DNA of 64,000 nucleotides from Angiostrongylus vasorum (Eukaryota; Nematoda; Chromadorea; Rhabditida; Metastrongylidae): contig JADANN010000221.1 in assembly GCA_018806985.1 (NCBI GenBank), forward strand, positions 186,001 to 250,000. The letters run 5' to 3'. The notes under the pieces are model-generated. The model did no database searches and had not been told where the DNA came from. It saw nothing but the letters and a program-made list of their open reading frames with translations. The position numbers were made by a program, and so were the translations under genes. Below are positions 22,990 to 36,945 of this stretch, piece after piece; within the stretch, counting starts at the first letter, position 1, and each line of letters starts with the position of its first letter.

Positions 22990-23760
22990 ATCAAAACGCT
23001 AAACATAGTAAAAAAAATGCGCCTCATTCCCCTGACGCCGAAAGAGCCCCCAGTTTCACAGCGTTGGGTAGGACGAGTACGGAGAGGCTGCTAAAATCTC
23101 AGGGCCAATGGAAGCTGCCTGGATCACGAAGAACTAAGCGACGCCACCCTTTCAACGCCGTCTATGACACCGGAGAAGAACTGTTCCTCCGAACATGTGA
23201 CAGTAGAGGAGTCGGCGGCGTCGGCGTTCTCGTCAACACGAGTTTGTCCATGAACATCGATTCATTCGAACAGCTTACAACCCAAATCCGACGTTTATGA
23301 TTAAAAAGATGTGGATCAATACCGGCTTTGACAATTTTCGTCGTTTACGCGTCAACATCAAACTATGACGAAGAAGAAGTCGAAGCATTCTATATGGACT
23401 TGGAGAAGTTCTACAGAGAAGACCATACATTCTTCAAGGTCATCATTGGAGATTTTGATGGCAAGATTGGTCTAAGAAGAACGTCTGAAGAACGTCACAT
23501 TGGGACCCATGGATTAAAATGGAACGAAGAGGGTGAGCGGCTTTTCTCATGGCGACCAAGACCATCGCCATGATAAAATAAATAGGCCATGGTAACTCAC
23601 AATTCCAGAAGCCCCGCCCTCAACGCTGGACGTGGGAGTCTCCCAATGGAGAGCACCATAACGAAATAGACCACATCATAATAAATAAAAGGTTTTGCCT
23701 AACCGTTGTCGCTGTTGCCTCAAAATTCTACATGGGATCACAGCACCGTCTCCTTCGTGC
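22990..23760 (+). pseudogene. RTE endonuclease (APE-like), broken
   Basis: Reads [60 protein letters not shown] and HNEIDHIIINKRF in shifting frames. The family is a magnesium-dependent apurinic endonuclease-like nicking domain. Confidence 0.85.
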
Positions 23761-24183
23761 AAGATTCTATTTCTCGGGGAAAAGAGAAAAAAGCCGCTAA
23801 ATTCAAAAACCGAAGTCCTAGAACCACCATAAACTGTGACTTATTCAATTCACTAGTTGGCTGTTGGGAAGATGTCGTTGTCGATAACATTGACGAAGAA
23901 TACGATCGGCTCATTCAACATCTTCACGTTAGCGCTATGAAAGCTGAGAGTTCGAAAGTCACCAAAAGACATCTGTCTCCAGAAACACTAAACATGAGCT
24001 GATACGCCAGCGTGGAATCGCATGAGCTGCAGGCAACCGCGAACGTTCGAACTTGCAAAACAATGCAAACAGGCGATAAAAGAAGACTTAAACAGAGAAG
24101 AGGAGCATTAACGATCGAAGCTGTAGAGACTGGGAAAAAGCATTCGCAAAGCCCACCGAAGCATCGCCAATTACAAGACCAAG

Positions 24184-25469
24184 ATGATTGCACTCCGACG
24201 CCCAGACGGAACAGTTACGGCATCCAGAAAGGCAATGAAGAAAATTATTCACGAATACTACTCAGATCTCTTCGATAGCCACGTCCACCTTCCGTCATAT
24301 GAAATAAAGGAGGATGGATATGTTGTACCAGCGGTTCTCCCTTCCGAAATCCGACATGCCATTTCGACATTTTTGTACCAGTCGGTGAAAAATCGAACAA
24401 CACCACGGCCAGACAGAATAAGACCAGAACATCTGAAGAACCTTCCGCCAGGCCTCGTAAACACACTGGCTCGGCTCTTCACACGCTACCTGTCTGAATG
24501 CAAGGTCCCTACTCAGTGGAAGACCGGCAAGACCGTGTTATTGTTCAACAAGGGTTACCTACATGATATCGGCAACTATCGCTCAATCTGCTTGCTGTCT
24601 GTCGTCTGCAAACTTCACTCGAGTCATCCTAAACAGGACTGACAGAACACTGGACGAAGGACAGCCATGTGAGCAAGAAGGGTTTAGAAAAGGATTTAGT
24701 ACGATTGACCACATACACACGATAACAAGGCTCACTGAAGTATCGCGAGAGTACAAAAGACCGCTCTGTCTCACTTTCATCGATTTACAGAAGGCCTTTG
24801 ATTCAATCGAGACAAAAGCAGTCATGGAAGCCCTTGATAGTCAGGAAGTCCCTATTCAGCACATAAAGATTCTTCGTAAGCTGTACAAGAATTTCACAAG
24901 CAAGATATCACCATTCTACAACGATATTATCATTGATGTGAAAGGAGAGGTTAGGCAATGCGACACCATCTCGCCAAAATTATTTACCGCCACCCTCCAG
25001 AACGTCATGAGAACATTAGAATGGGACAATATGGGGAGTGAAAATCGATGGTCGGCAGTTAGACCATCTTCGCTTTGCTGATGACATCGTCCTTATAACA
25101 CTGAACATTAGCCAATCCGAACGTATGCTTGCCGACTTTGATAAAGCCTGTGGAAAGATTTGTCTTCGACTAAATCTCACAAAAACGATGTTCATGAAGA
25201 ACGGATTGATTTCGTATGCCGCATTCAAGCTCAACGCAACGAATATCTCCGAATGCTCCAGTTATGTCTATCTAGGGCGGGAAATCAATATAATGAACGA
25301 TTTAGCTCCAGAGCTGAGGAGAAGGAAACGAGCATCTTGGGGAGCTTTCAAGAGCATCGAGGATGTAGTGAAGAGAACAAAGAACATCCGACTGTGTACC
25401 CACCTTTTTGACTCAACGGTATTTCCCGCCCTTACGTATGCGTCAGAAACTTGGTCGTTAGCAGGATGA
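24184..25469 (+). pseudogene. RTE reverse transcriptase, broken
   Basis: Reads RPDRIRPEHLKNLPP, FRKGFSTIDHIHTITRLTEV, LTFIDLQKAFDSIE, HLRFADDIVLIT and SSYVYLGREIN over three frames. The Asp residues of motifs A and C are intact, but the frame shifts prevent one polypeptide. Confidence 0.9.
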
Positions 25470-26159
25470 AAGGTCACTCAGCGTTATCGAACGCGCAGTC
25501 GAAAAGACGATGCTAGGGAGTATCCCGTTACACACAAGTAAGGGAAGGGATCCGAAGCTCCGACCTGCGTCAACGATCAAGAATCAAAGATGCCTTTCTG
25601 TACGCCAAACAATCGAAGATAAGGTGGACCGAACACGTAGTGCGTATAAATGACAACCGATGGACAAGAGCCGTTACTGAATGGATTCCTCGGGATGTCA
25701 AACGTACTGCAGGAAGACCACCGACGATCAGAGTTCTTCAAAAAGAGCCTAGATGAAAGATATGATGCTCGATTAGCCCCTAGAGCCAGCAAAACCCATT
25801 GGGCTACTGTTGCACGCGACAGGGAAAAATGGAAGATTTACGGGCGCCCCCTCGAGTCACTCGACGATCAACGGGACAACAGGGTGATACAGGTGATGAG
25901 TCTATCTGTCACCTACAATCTGTCAATCAAATGTGTTAACATGAATTGCGATCACCACTATGCATCACGCGTTCCAACTGCTATCGGCATAGCTTCTTTT
26001 CATTTATGTCCCTGAAATTCGGATACTCGAGGATGGATGGCTATAGTTCAGAGATCTTCCACCCTGTTTAACAGTAGTCAGTACAGCGGTATCGATGCAG
26101 TTCATTACGACCAACGCGTTGGTTTAACGCAGCACTTGTCCTACCACGTCTTTTATCCC

Positions 26160-26327
26160 TACGGAGTCAACAAGTTGGTACCAGACCTGCCGGTGAGGAC
26201 AGCAGCACTGACTTGATGCTTCAGTAGACTATCATAAGTCATTGTATAGGCCAGATGCGCATTCAGTCACCTCTAACGATAATCGGTGATGTCCAATGTA
26301 CAGCGCAAGGACCGATCACCGCCAAAT
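26160..26327 (+). repeat. S1 fragment, 5' truncated
   Basis: Begins at the CAAGTTGGTACCAGACCT core and runs to the GATCACCGCC end. Confidence 0.6.
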
Positions 26328-27752
26328 ATTTTACACTTTATTTAACATGTTTATCAGCGTAATTACACAAGAACCATATTTTATGCGGTTTCCTTCATAC
26401 TCGTACCATCTAATCACGGAACAATATCGGCAAGCGCTACAAGTTGCAGCCATATGGAAGGTTCCATAGAGATCAGCATGCAGAACAACTACAACGAGAA
26501 CCACGATGTGCACTAATATAATGTGGTCTCCAACAACTTATTATCCTTTTATGTGAAGTTTGTGGGTACCTGAAGGGGACTGCAGATCACAAAAAATCGT
26601 TGTTCAGAGTAGATGTAGCTGATTCTAACATAAACATGTGGGACTTTATTTGTTCAAAACGCACCATTTGCACGTTTATGGTAATACGCTAAAGAAACAA
26701 AACTACACTGTTACAAAAATCCTCCGCAGAGAATAATTTCTTTGAAAGGACTAGCCCTTGAGAAATCGTTTTCAGCAGTCAATATTTCGTTTCCTCAATG
26801 CGTTAAGGAAAAGTCATTCAGGAGAAGCGATGTTTAAAGAGCCCAGTGGTTCACCACAGGAAGGAATAGGTCAACAGATAAAGTAGGAAATCGAATTTAT
26901 GAGAAATTTTTGGTGAAATTGGAACAAGTGGAATGTTCTTCAAACATGGATGAAATGTCTCACATCTATAGAAAACAGTATGAACGGCCTTCATATAAAA
27001 GTAATGGACCGATTAGAGAAATCAGACCTTTGCGATGACATGTTTGTTTTGAGATTCTGAACCCCAACCATGTTGCTTGCCCTACAAACGGTCCAGAAAA
27101 CTGCTAAAATGTCATCTGAAGTCCACCAAGATGTTTTCCTGATCCACCCATTACTGATCCCAACTTCGGAATTCAAAATTGTGGCTTGTACTCCACCTTC
27201 TAGTCTAATGCGCGGTAATATTCAATATAACCAAGGTGAATGAGTAAGTGTCATAGAGAAGAAGAACGATGATCACGTTCCAAGACAAGTGTCCTGAATG
27301 GAGACCACTTGCAAATTAGATAAGCGTATTTGTCGCCACCACGATGGTAGTTGCAGGATGACTCCAAAAAACGCAGACACTATGATACACATGCGGTCCA
27401 AATCAGTGAACCATGGTCGAGAAAGATTGAAACGAGATCCTATTGGGGTGTGAACGTGTTGTTCATATGCACACGTCGTCTAAGTAGTTTAGCGTTTAGA
27501 TTCTTCTTCTTCATGGGAGAGTTTCCATAATGTGTTTGAAGTTGAGAATCGTCGTACCTTTTCGTTGATATCCTCTTGTTTGCGATAGATAGTGTGTCGT
27601 TTTGGGCGCTCATTGTCTGAAAAAAGACGAAATGGCATATGCTTTCGAAGAAAAGTTGACTTTTCGCTTTTTCTTACTACCATATACAGATATTATTCTG
27701 ATACTAACGGAGCGACATATTCGCAAAGGTGCATCATATTCGCAACACGCAG

Positions 27753-28130
27753 TAATTGGATACTTGGATGATCGGCCTTCCCTGGTTGTGCGGGCCCTAC
27801 CATAATTTCCATTCGGGATATTTCATGGTTTAGCTATTTTGGCTAGCAAGAGTGCTAAAGTTAGCCTGGCCAAAGCCTTTCTCAGTTCGTCGCCTCCCCA
27901 GGCAGTGGCTGCCCTTGTGGATCAGAGGGAGATTTGCCATCATGCGACTAGTTTAATACCAGGACGGCCGTGATTCCTGGCATTGGTTTGTTCTTCGCTG
28001 GGGCTTCCTGATGGAAACGCCGGACATCTGCTTCGGATGCGTTGTTAGGGAGATGGAATCTCCGCTGTACATCGCAGTCCGATACCCAGGAACACCTCCC
28101 GGCCACGATGAGGTGATAAACCGCTGGAAC
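27753..28130 (-). repeat. S4 copy
   Basis: Minus-oriented full-length copy with GGATCAGAGGGAGATTTGCC. Confidence 0.8.
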
Positions 28131-28749
28131 GCATGCAGTACATGCATGACAAAATGAGCCATTATAACTCATGTAGTCCAAAATGCGCTAAATATGACAA
28201 TATGATATGACAAAGGGATTTGTTTAATTGTAGTCAAATTGTTCACTGAAAAGTAGAGGTAACTATAAGAATAGTCGAGTAACTTGTAAAAGTAATAACG
28301 TTGAAAAATTTTCTGGTCTAACCCGACGACTTAGTAGTAGTTGGTAACTTCCCGTTCACGAGAAACCGCCTTCCACAGACCTGCAGTCCTGGAGGTCTAA
28401 GGTCGTAAAAAATCTGCTACTATCGATTCCGTGTAACTGATCACTCCTGCGCACTGCACGACAGACGCGCCGAATGATTGCAGCAAATGTCATCACCAAT
28501 AGCGCTCAACCAAACGTTAGGATTGGACACTAATCAACGCCATGCGTATAAAAATTTCACCACTTCAATGACGCCTTCTATCGATAAGGGTTTATCAACC
28601 AATCAATGAAACTTGTCGCCATTTCAGCAAAAGTGGCCAGAGTCTCACAAACAACTGAATTATCGAGCAAAGTGACGAATCCAGTTATATTCTAAACAAC
28701 AGACTTTGCAAAAATGAGGAAGATTATTTTGTTCTAATAGGGAGGCGCT

Positions 28750-29020
28750 TACGGGCGCGCGTGGCGCAATGGTCGGAGGCGCCCTGCAAGACACACGTGG
28801 ACTCGACGCTCCGCACATGGCCAAGCAAGCCCTCCAATCCCCCGGGGTCGGCAAATTGGTACCAGACTTGTCTGGGAGGATAGTAGCACTGGTTAGATAC
28901 ATCGGTAGGCCACCGTAGTCATTGTAAAGGCTGGATATGCATTCAATCACCTCCAAAAGATGCTTAATGAAGTTGCATGCATGACGCATCCATCAGGGAT
29001 TGATCATCGCCGAGAGCTTT
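28750..29020 (+). repeat. S1 SINE copy with clear box A
   Basis: GCGCGTGGCGCAATGGTCGG at the head fits a Pol III box A; the box B region is GACTCGACGC. Full body and tail. Confidence 0.78.
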
Positions 29021-29763
29021 ATCCGTTCTTAATAGTGGAGCACGACCGACTGGTCACGTGTAGTAGTCATAGGATTCACTCAATTCACATAAGTGTACAT
29101 ATGATACTTTGTATTGTACCGTAATATTGTTGTATTCGTCGATGTATATCGTAGTTGGTGTCACAATGTTTACTTGGTATGCCTTAAAAGGTATGATGAG
29201 AAGCAAAGTATACACTGTGAAATCTACACCATTCGTGTATTTCCCTTCGCAATTCAGGTCCAGAAGGAATTCACCAGCATCTTAACACAGATGTGGAAGA
29301 TCGGTAGAACGCAGCACAACTTGAGCAATCCAACCAAAACGGAAGCGATTTCAGTGTTGGAGGTTAAGGTAGCAGCAGCGATCGTCATCTCTGAATTGTG
29401 AGGCAACCGTAAAATTGTACTCAACTAAATTGAAGCACACGTTGTGGTGTCGAGCAGAACACTTCTCTACCCAGCAACGACGCTCTCCTTTGTTATGGAA
29501 TTTACTGATTTCCTCTTCTCTCAGCACAATTTAACGTGTTACTTCACATTTTTTTGTTAGAAGAAATTTAAAATGAGATGTACTGCTCAATTAGAGACTT
29601 AATCACGTGGCTGACCAGTTGAAGCCAAGTCTTTCGTGAAAATAAAGAATTGAGTAAAGCTTTGATTGGAATGCAAACTCACAGAGGCTTGTACTTGGCG
29701 TTGCCGCTTGTTCTCTACACTTCGTTACGGCCTGAAACAATCTTCGAAATCATTTGCCTACGA

Positions 29764-29783
29764 AATATATATATATATATATT
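29764..29783. repeat. Short AT microsatellite
   Basis: Ten AT units. Confidence 0.9.
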
Positions 29784-30079
29784 TGTAAGTCTACCTCCCT
29801 ATACTGATTTGTGACATTGATGAATTCCTTCCAGGCATTTTCCAAATCACTTCTAGTATCACATGGCTGCTCATTGGTTTTCTGCAGGTGGCATTCTCTT
29901 TCCACCTGCTTCAATCTTTTATCGGTAGCCATTCTCAAGATGGTGTCTGGCGAACACTCAAACGAAAAAAATTAATGCATTCCTTTTTTTTCAAAAACTG
30001 ACTTTCCTTCAACGTCGGGCATGAGTAATCAATTTGTATTCTTTTATTGATAAGCTAACATAAAGTTGGTAACAAGCTT

Positions 30080-30490
30080 TATTCAGGTAATGTTTCAACG
30101 TCTTTTTTTTAGCTATCTTCGTTATCTTATCAAAGAAAGAATGGATATTGATTGGCCATGCTAAGGTTAAAGGAAAGTTTTTTGAAATATTGACTCGCTA
30201 CATGCTAGGTGACGTTGATACCAACTTCTACAGGATGGATTGTCCAGAGCAAAACAAGTTGTTATCAACGGACAATCATTATCACCAGCAACTCTCATGC
30301 ACAAAAGAGCGTCGTCGAGTGAGGTTGCCTCATTGGAGCGGTGGTCCACTGACTAAGGTTCTACTCGGTTCGACGACGAAGACACCACGTGAAGAACATG
30401 AACAGCTGTGGACCGTAGACTCGGATGATCGACTCTGACGAAGACGAGGACGTGGAAACGCTAGCCGAGCTTATCAATGAAAAAAATGCA
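30080..30490 (+). repeat. PLE-type dispersed repeat
   Basis: Opposite-strand relative of 18480-18790, with hammerhead-like H7 near its right end. Confidence 0.45.
30431..30466 (+). ncRNA. Hammerhead-like motif H7, second type
   Basis: Plus strand GACT, CTGACGA, GACGAGGACGT-type stem II, GAAACG, CTAGCC. Core complete. Position 16.1 is C rather than T, so activity is doubtful. Confidence 0.4.
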
Positions 30491-31899
30491 TAATGAATTT
30501 ATGTCCCAGATTTTTATCCGAAAACTCTTGTTATCTATTTTTTCCTGCCTATCTATGTCTATTTCTATTCTTGTCAATTAAATATTTCTATGAGCAATAG
30601 CTGAAAAGCCTCGATTCAGTGCGATTAAAACCTTGTTTTAGCATGTTCTTTGTTTGGTTATGGAGGTGTTTGGCTGGGTAGATTGCAGTCGACTTAACCT
30701 TTCCAGTCTCTGAAAAAGGTGACATCCGCCGCATTGTCAGCTTTATTGTAATAATAATGAAGAGTAGAGTAACATCTCGTGTTCGCTCAAAAAGAATATG
30801 TAGAATTCTTTGATAAATGCCGAGGTTTATGTAAAGTTGGTTGTGAGAAACTTCAGTTAAAAACCTTACATTGAGCTTTCTCTGTTGCTTCAATGTGACC
30901 AGATAATGAATTGCAGTAGACTTGAAACAAGGAACGGTTATGGATACTGTATACGTCAGTGGAAATATTCCTTATTTCTTTGATCATGGAGTGGTATGAG
31001 CGGATGTCAGAAGTTCCCAGTTCTTCCTACAAGATGTAAGCGATGACAAATGAGTTTTGCCTGACGAAAACACACAAACCTCATCAAATTATATGTTCAA
31101 GGCCTTCGAGAGGAAGTCTAATCATCGGACAGGTGGTCATTCTGCTCTGTGGTTCACAGCAGGTCCACTAAATCTGGAGTAAGCGGCAGCATCTCTAATC
31201 TTTCATTTTCCATGTACGTCGGAATCTTTGAGCAATTCGCTTAGTTTCCTGGTATAAGATACTTCAGAAGTGACCCTGTTGTTGACACATTCGCTAGCCA
31301 TACATTTATATCGTATACAGAGCGCCCAAGTATTCACTGAGTAAATGAGAGTAGGGCGAACTTCAGAATCAAAGATCAGAGCCTCTGGTCTTGTTCGCTG
31401 CCTTCGTCAGTGGTTCGCGACGTAATTGCGAACTCTTCAGGCAAGACGCCTCCTTCTGCTTAAATTTGTAACTAAATCATCCATTACTTCAACATTCCTC
31501 ACATACACATCGTTTCTTTTTATATTGGGCCGAAGACACGAACCATCAAATTTTGCCAGCTTTTACTACTATTTTTTTCCTTATAATTTTCGCTACTTAC
31601 CTGCATCACCTGTCGCCCCGTTGGTCGTCGAGTAACTCGAGTGGGCGCCAGTAAGTCTTTCATTTTTCCCTGTCGCGTAAGAGTAGCCCGGTGGATTCTG
31701 CTCGCTCTAGCAACTCCTTTGAGCATCACATTTTTTCTTCTAAGGTTTTCGTGAAGAAGGGAATCCAGTCACTAACGGTTCATGTCCATCGTTTACCGTT
31801 CTACGCACTACATGTCTGGCCCATCTTATCTTCGACAATTTGACGTATAGAACGGCATCTTTGATTTTTGATTGTTGACGCAGGTCGGAGCTTCAGATC

Positions 31900-34060
31900 C
31901 CTACTCTCACTTGTACGACATGGAATACTCCTAGTATCGTACTTTAGACTGCGCGTTCAAGAACGCTGAGTGATCTTTCATTCTGCTCACGCAGCAAGCA
32001 TGTTCTTGACGCATACATTAAAGCAGAAAGAATCGTAGACTCGAAAAGCTGGGCACGCATTCGGGTGTTCTCTGTTCTCTTCACTACATCTTCGATGCAC
32101 TTGAAAGCTCCACAAGCCGCTCTCTTCCTCTTGCTTAACTCTGAAGCTAAGTCGTTCGTCATGTTGATTTCCTGACCTAGATAGACGTAACTGGAGCATT
32201 CGGAGATATTCGTTCCATTGAGCGTGAATGGGGCATACGAAACTAATCCGTTTCTCATGAACTTCGTTTCCGTGAGATTTAGTCGAAGACCAATCTTTCC
32301 ACAGTTTCTGTCAAAGTCAGAAAGCTATCATTCCACATTGCTACTGTTTGTAGTTATAAGAACGATGTCATCAGCAAAGCGAAGATGACGTAATTGCAGA
32401 CCATTGACCGATGTCCCATGCCAATCTTCGCGTGAAATTCTCGAGGGTGGCGATAAGTAATTTTGGCGAAATGGTATCCGCATTCCTAAACCCTCCTTTG
32501 ACAATGATGTTAACATCGTTGTAGAACAATGATATCCTGGTTGTGAAATTTTTATACAGCTAACGAAAAATATGTTCTGAGTAGGGACTCCTTGACTGTC
32601 CAGGGCTTCAGTGACTGCTTGTAACTCAGCTGTGTCAAAAGCCTTCTTTAAATAGGAGAAAGTGAGATAGAGCATCTCTTCTACTCTCGCAACACTTCAG
32701 CGAGTCTTGTTATCGTGTGGATATGGCCCATCGTGCTAAATCCTTTTCGAAACCCCTGCTTGTTCACATAGCTATCCTTCGTCGAGTGTTCTATCAATTC
32801 TGTTTACGATAACTCCAGTGAAAAGTTTGTCGGGACATCGCTTAAGCAAGACGTTCGATTTACTATGATGTGGTCTGTTTTGCTATGGTACTCTACATTG
32901 GAAGACTCCTACATCCAGCGTTGAGGGTGGGGTTTCTGGAATTGAGAGTTGTCATGAAATTTATTGGTTGTCGTGGTAAACTCAGACAGCCGCTCACCCT
33001 GCTCGTTCCATTTTAATCCGTGGGTCCCAATGTGAGGTTCTTCAGAGAGTCTTTTGGTTCTAATTTTGACATAAACTCTCCAATGATGACCTTGAAGAAT
33101 GTATGGTCTTCTTTGTAGAACTTCATTAAGTCCGTACAGAACGCTTCGACTTCGTCTTCGTCACGGCTTGATGTCGGTGTCCAAATGACGAAGATTGTCG
33201 AAGCCGGTACTGATCCACATTTCTTTAATCGTAGACGTCCGATTCGGGTTCGATTCGGAATGAATCAGTGTTCATAGCCAAAACCGTGCTGACATGAAAA
33301 CCGACGCCGTCGACTCCTCTACCATCGCGTGTTCCGAGGAACAGTTCTTCTCCGGTGTCATAAACCGTGTTGTATGGGTGGCGTCGTCCTGTCTCGGGCA
33401 GTCCGATGACGTCGTACCTTGTCCTTCTTGCTTGCACCATTATGTTTTATCTATCGAGGACCCAGATGCAAGTGTGAGTGCATTGCAGGTATAGATTGTC
33501 GCCTTAGTCCTTTGCGATTTAGGCAGCTTAGAATGGCCCTGAGATTTTAGTAACCTCCCCGTACTCGTCGTACCCAACGCTGGCGAATCGGGGGTCTCTT
33601 TCGGGGTCAGCGGAATGAGGCCCGTTTCTTTTACTGTTTTTTAGCTTTCTGATACCCACGTATAGCTCGCTGAAATCTGAACGTGGAGACTTGATATAGT
33701 CACGGATAGCTTGCCAGTCTTCCCCCAGAGTAGACGGGGAGCTTATTTGCTGGCTGCGACTCCCACCCGAATCCCGTAAACTTCCCTGTTACTTGATTAC
33801 AGGCTTTTGCTCAAATTGGCTCGTAGAATACAACTCGCATAAACGAGAACACCACCACGCACGCATACATGAATATCCTCGTAGATACAGAAGATACGCT
33901 CCAAATTGGTGTAGCCGAAACATGGAATCCATCTCCTGGATACACTCACATCTCAGGGAAGCAAAAGTCGCTTTTGGCCCATGATTAACCCTCCATCCAC
34001 CATTTGCGGGCGCGCCACGCTGCCTCGCGACCACCGAAATGAGATCCCTCTGCGAGGGGG
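31900..34060 (-). mobile_element. RTE-type retrotransposon, internally deleted copy 2
   Basis: Minus strand: lead 34060-33790 like that of copy 1, endonuclease start 33440-33225 (VYDTGEELFLGT), a short link, RT 32675-32328 (HLRFADDIVLITT) and RT tail 32258-31944 (NISECSSYVYLGQEIN). Near 32860 the end of the endonuclease region joins directly to the RT segment VNRIDRTLDEG, so about 1 kb is missing. Motif A is FSYLKKAFD, with the catalytic Asp lost. Confidence 0.85.
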
Positions 34061-36679
34061 ATCCGTGTTATTCTTGGAGAAGGGGAATGCTTTCAAGATT
34101 GCTTCTATATTGTATCGATATCAGTTTTTGAGTGGCATATGCGCGGGTAACCAAATGATGGTTGTTCAATATATTAATGAGTAGAGTTTAGCATCTCAGC
34201 GAGTTTCATGACCGTTCGGATTGTAAAGTTGTGGGTGCATAACCAATCCAGTATGTGGATTGATGGTGGTTACTCAGGTATTGGATTTCGTTTCTTTGGT
34301 GGGTGTGTGCTGTACGACTTCTTAAAGGCAAAATAACATATCTCTGTCTTCGGAAGAAAACTAGCTGTAGGAAATATATACATCCCCGCTAGCTTTGTAC
34401 AAGTGTTACTTGAAGTGGTTTTTGTAGAGGCTGTAAAGAACGTGGACGGTCTTCTCCCTCGCCTCCTATATGTCTCCATTGCTCTGGCTAAACGTTGGAA
34501 TGTGGTCACACTGGCATCGTATTTGGTAAATTCTAGACAGACGTTGCGAACGCATTTGCAGTTTCCTCCCTTTTTTCTTTTTCGAAACTAAGACCTTGCA
34601 CTGAAGTAGGAAGGTTCCATTCAAAATTTTGGACAATATCGAATCCACTTGCGCAAGACACAGATTGTGTGGCAACCATGATTTCTCTCAATAGGGGAGT
34701 CTTACATCTTTGGTATAATTATACGGTTTTTGGCGAAAGTAGTTAGCGACTGCTTATGCTTTTAGTTTGTGTTAAACGTCTTAGCTTTCAACTTTGAAGT
34801 TGAATCCCCCTCATACGAAGAGGATTCGTGGAGTGAAATTAGACAACGAAAAATACGATGTATCTGTATGAATATCTTCTTCACATACATATCTGATCAA
34901 AGTTTACTGCTATTACAGCAGATTTCTGAGGTCCTATTACAAATGCCGACTTAACGATTCAAAACCACTGTACGGGCCCACCTCAAACGCGATGGCAACG
35001 CTGTAGAAGGCGAAGAATAGAACCACAACAAAGTGCGAGTTCATCTGTAAAGATAGAAGGAAATCATGCTTGTCATACTATTTAAACTCTTATGCAATTA
35101 AACAGGATAATGACATAAGGCTGTGAACAGACCGTGCTGTGCCGTAGTGAGATGGAAAGGAAAGAGAAAGCAGAAGGAACTAAATCTGGGAATGTTCCCA
35201 CAAAAAAAAATGGATGGAAACCATTCAGAGCGAGAAACCAACAAATCGTAAAATTTGCTGCGCCAAGTCAGCCAGCGGCTGCTGTGGATTGATCCGTCTT
35301 TTTCTGCATGTGTTCGATTAGTGAGAGGATGAGACTTTACAGTGGCACACGCAGAATGATTCCCCAGAATTTCGATGTTGACTTGTGATTTTTTTTTGGC
35401 GATTTCTGGACGATTTCTTCTTTAATGAGTGCCGCATTTCAGATTCCTCTCAAAACAGATGTCCTGCTCGTTCATCAGTCCATGACCACTTTTTTTAATT
35501 TTTTTTTGTTTGTCATCGACATCCGCACACGTAGAATGATTGCATGCTGCCACGTGTCATGTTGGTCCCATCACATCACCCATTCGCAGTGTCGCCACGG
35601 TTCTCTATTGTTGAAGATGGTCGTATACGTGTTTATCGACTATCTGACAGTTCCAGAACCATAGCTAAGTTAAAAGTCTATTGGGTTTCTTGGCATTGCA
35701 CTATAACGCGAGCCTATTTGGTCCTCGTTGTCTAATGTGACCACTTAGGGCAGTTTGTTCTCGTGAAAAGCAATTTCTTCTTGTTCACTTATTGTCTACT
35801 GACATAAAAACAAACATGCTTCGTATGACATATATAATCGCCTAGGTTAAGAACATGTGGTATTTCTCAACGGGTTAAAATGCGATCTCCAGAAGACTTC
35901 GAATGATGGGGGTTTCTGATTTCCCATTAAAGAAGTAAACTAATCCATGGCATGCTGAGGAAACATTGACCTAACTGCTCTTAACCAAACCAACGCACAC
36001 ATTTAGCTTCTAGAAAATCATCTATTTTTCGACACGAAAAGAGCTGAGGAAGTATTGGACCAACTGCTCTTGACCAAACTTGCATCGCGTATACCGTCGA
36101 CTTCTGTAAATTCACCCAGTCATTCGTGGTTCAAAAAAAAACTATTCAGTTCTTTGTTTCTCTGATACAAAAATATCTCGGTTATTGTTTTTTTAAAAGA
36201 TGTCGCCTTTCTTTTTATCACAGAAAGACGTTCCGATGTTGTCTTATCACACTGCTTTCCGAGTCTGTGTTCTTTGGTCCAGATAAGCTTTAAATAAGTA
36301 GCCGTGTAGAATTTGCAGAGAGCATTTGGCATCGATGCTTTAATAAATAATAGATTAGTTCTCAGCAAAATCACGCGTCACCAGTGCAGTAGCTTCCATG
36401 GCTTGCTCAACTCGTGACTTAAAGCAGCATGGAATTCAACGATTTTTCTCTTGCAGTAATTTGTTGCTTGCACATGGGTTTACTACCAATGGCAAAATTT
36501 GTACTTTGTGGAAACGGAAACCATTTTCATCTATAATGTGGACAACGTCACAGACAATGCAAACTATAGTAAACATGATATAAAAAGGAGTACTATAGAT
36601 GACAATTTCTCTACGGGAGGAAACCTTATTTGAAGCTTCTATGCAAGTGGGTGTTATATTTACTTAAGTGAACAGAAGG

Positions 36680-36945
36680 ATAAAGCCCACGGCGTTGATC
36701 AATCCCTGAAAGATGCGCCATACATTAGATGTCATCCAGTTAGAGGTGATCGAATTCATATCTCGCCTATAAAATGAATTGTGGTGGCACAACGATGCAT
36801 AATATCAGCTGCTATCCTCCCAGATAAGTCTTGCACCAATATACCAACTCCAGAGGGACGGAAGGTTTGTCGAAGCTACGGGGCGGGGGTAGAACGCTCA
36901 CCATGCTGTCTTCGCACTCTATTACCATTACGCTACGCGCAGCTT
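36680..36945 (-). repeat. S1 SINE copy
   Basis: Minus-oriented diverged full-length copy from the TAAAGCCCACGGCGTTGATC tail to the head at about 36940. Confidence 0.65.

Larger units (their letters stand above)
22604..25890 (+). mobile_element. RTE-type non-LTR retrotransposon, decayed copy 1
   Basis: Untranslated-like lead 22604-22900 (shared with copy 2), endonuclease 22990-23760, RT 24184-25469, C-terminal tail 25650-25880. Endonuclease motifs include IGDFDGKIG and HNEIDHIIINKRF; the terminal SDH is changed to SQH. RT motifs include TFIDLQKAFD, VRQCDTISP (usually RQGD) and HLRFADDIVLIT. At least six frame changes and stops make it non-autonomous. The sequence style matches RTE elements abundant in hookworms. 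Confidence 0.9.
25891..31899. other. Intergenic, repeats only
   Basis: S1 at 26160 and 28750, S4 at 27753, a PLE-type repeat at 30080; a minus-oriented PLE-flank-like stretch lies at about 30585-30760. Nothing else recognised. Confidence 0.5.

Noticed and set aside
27602..28181. Several ORFs of 60-80 codons on both strands
   Set aside because: Mostly readings of the S4 copy at 27753-28130.
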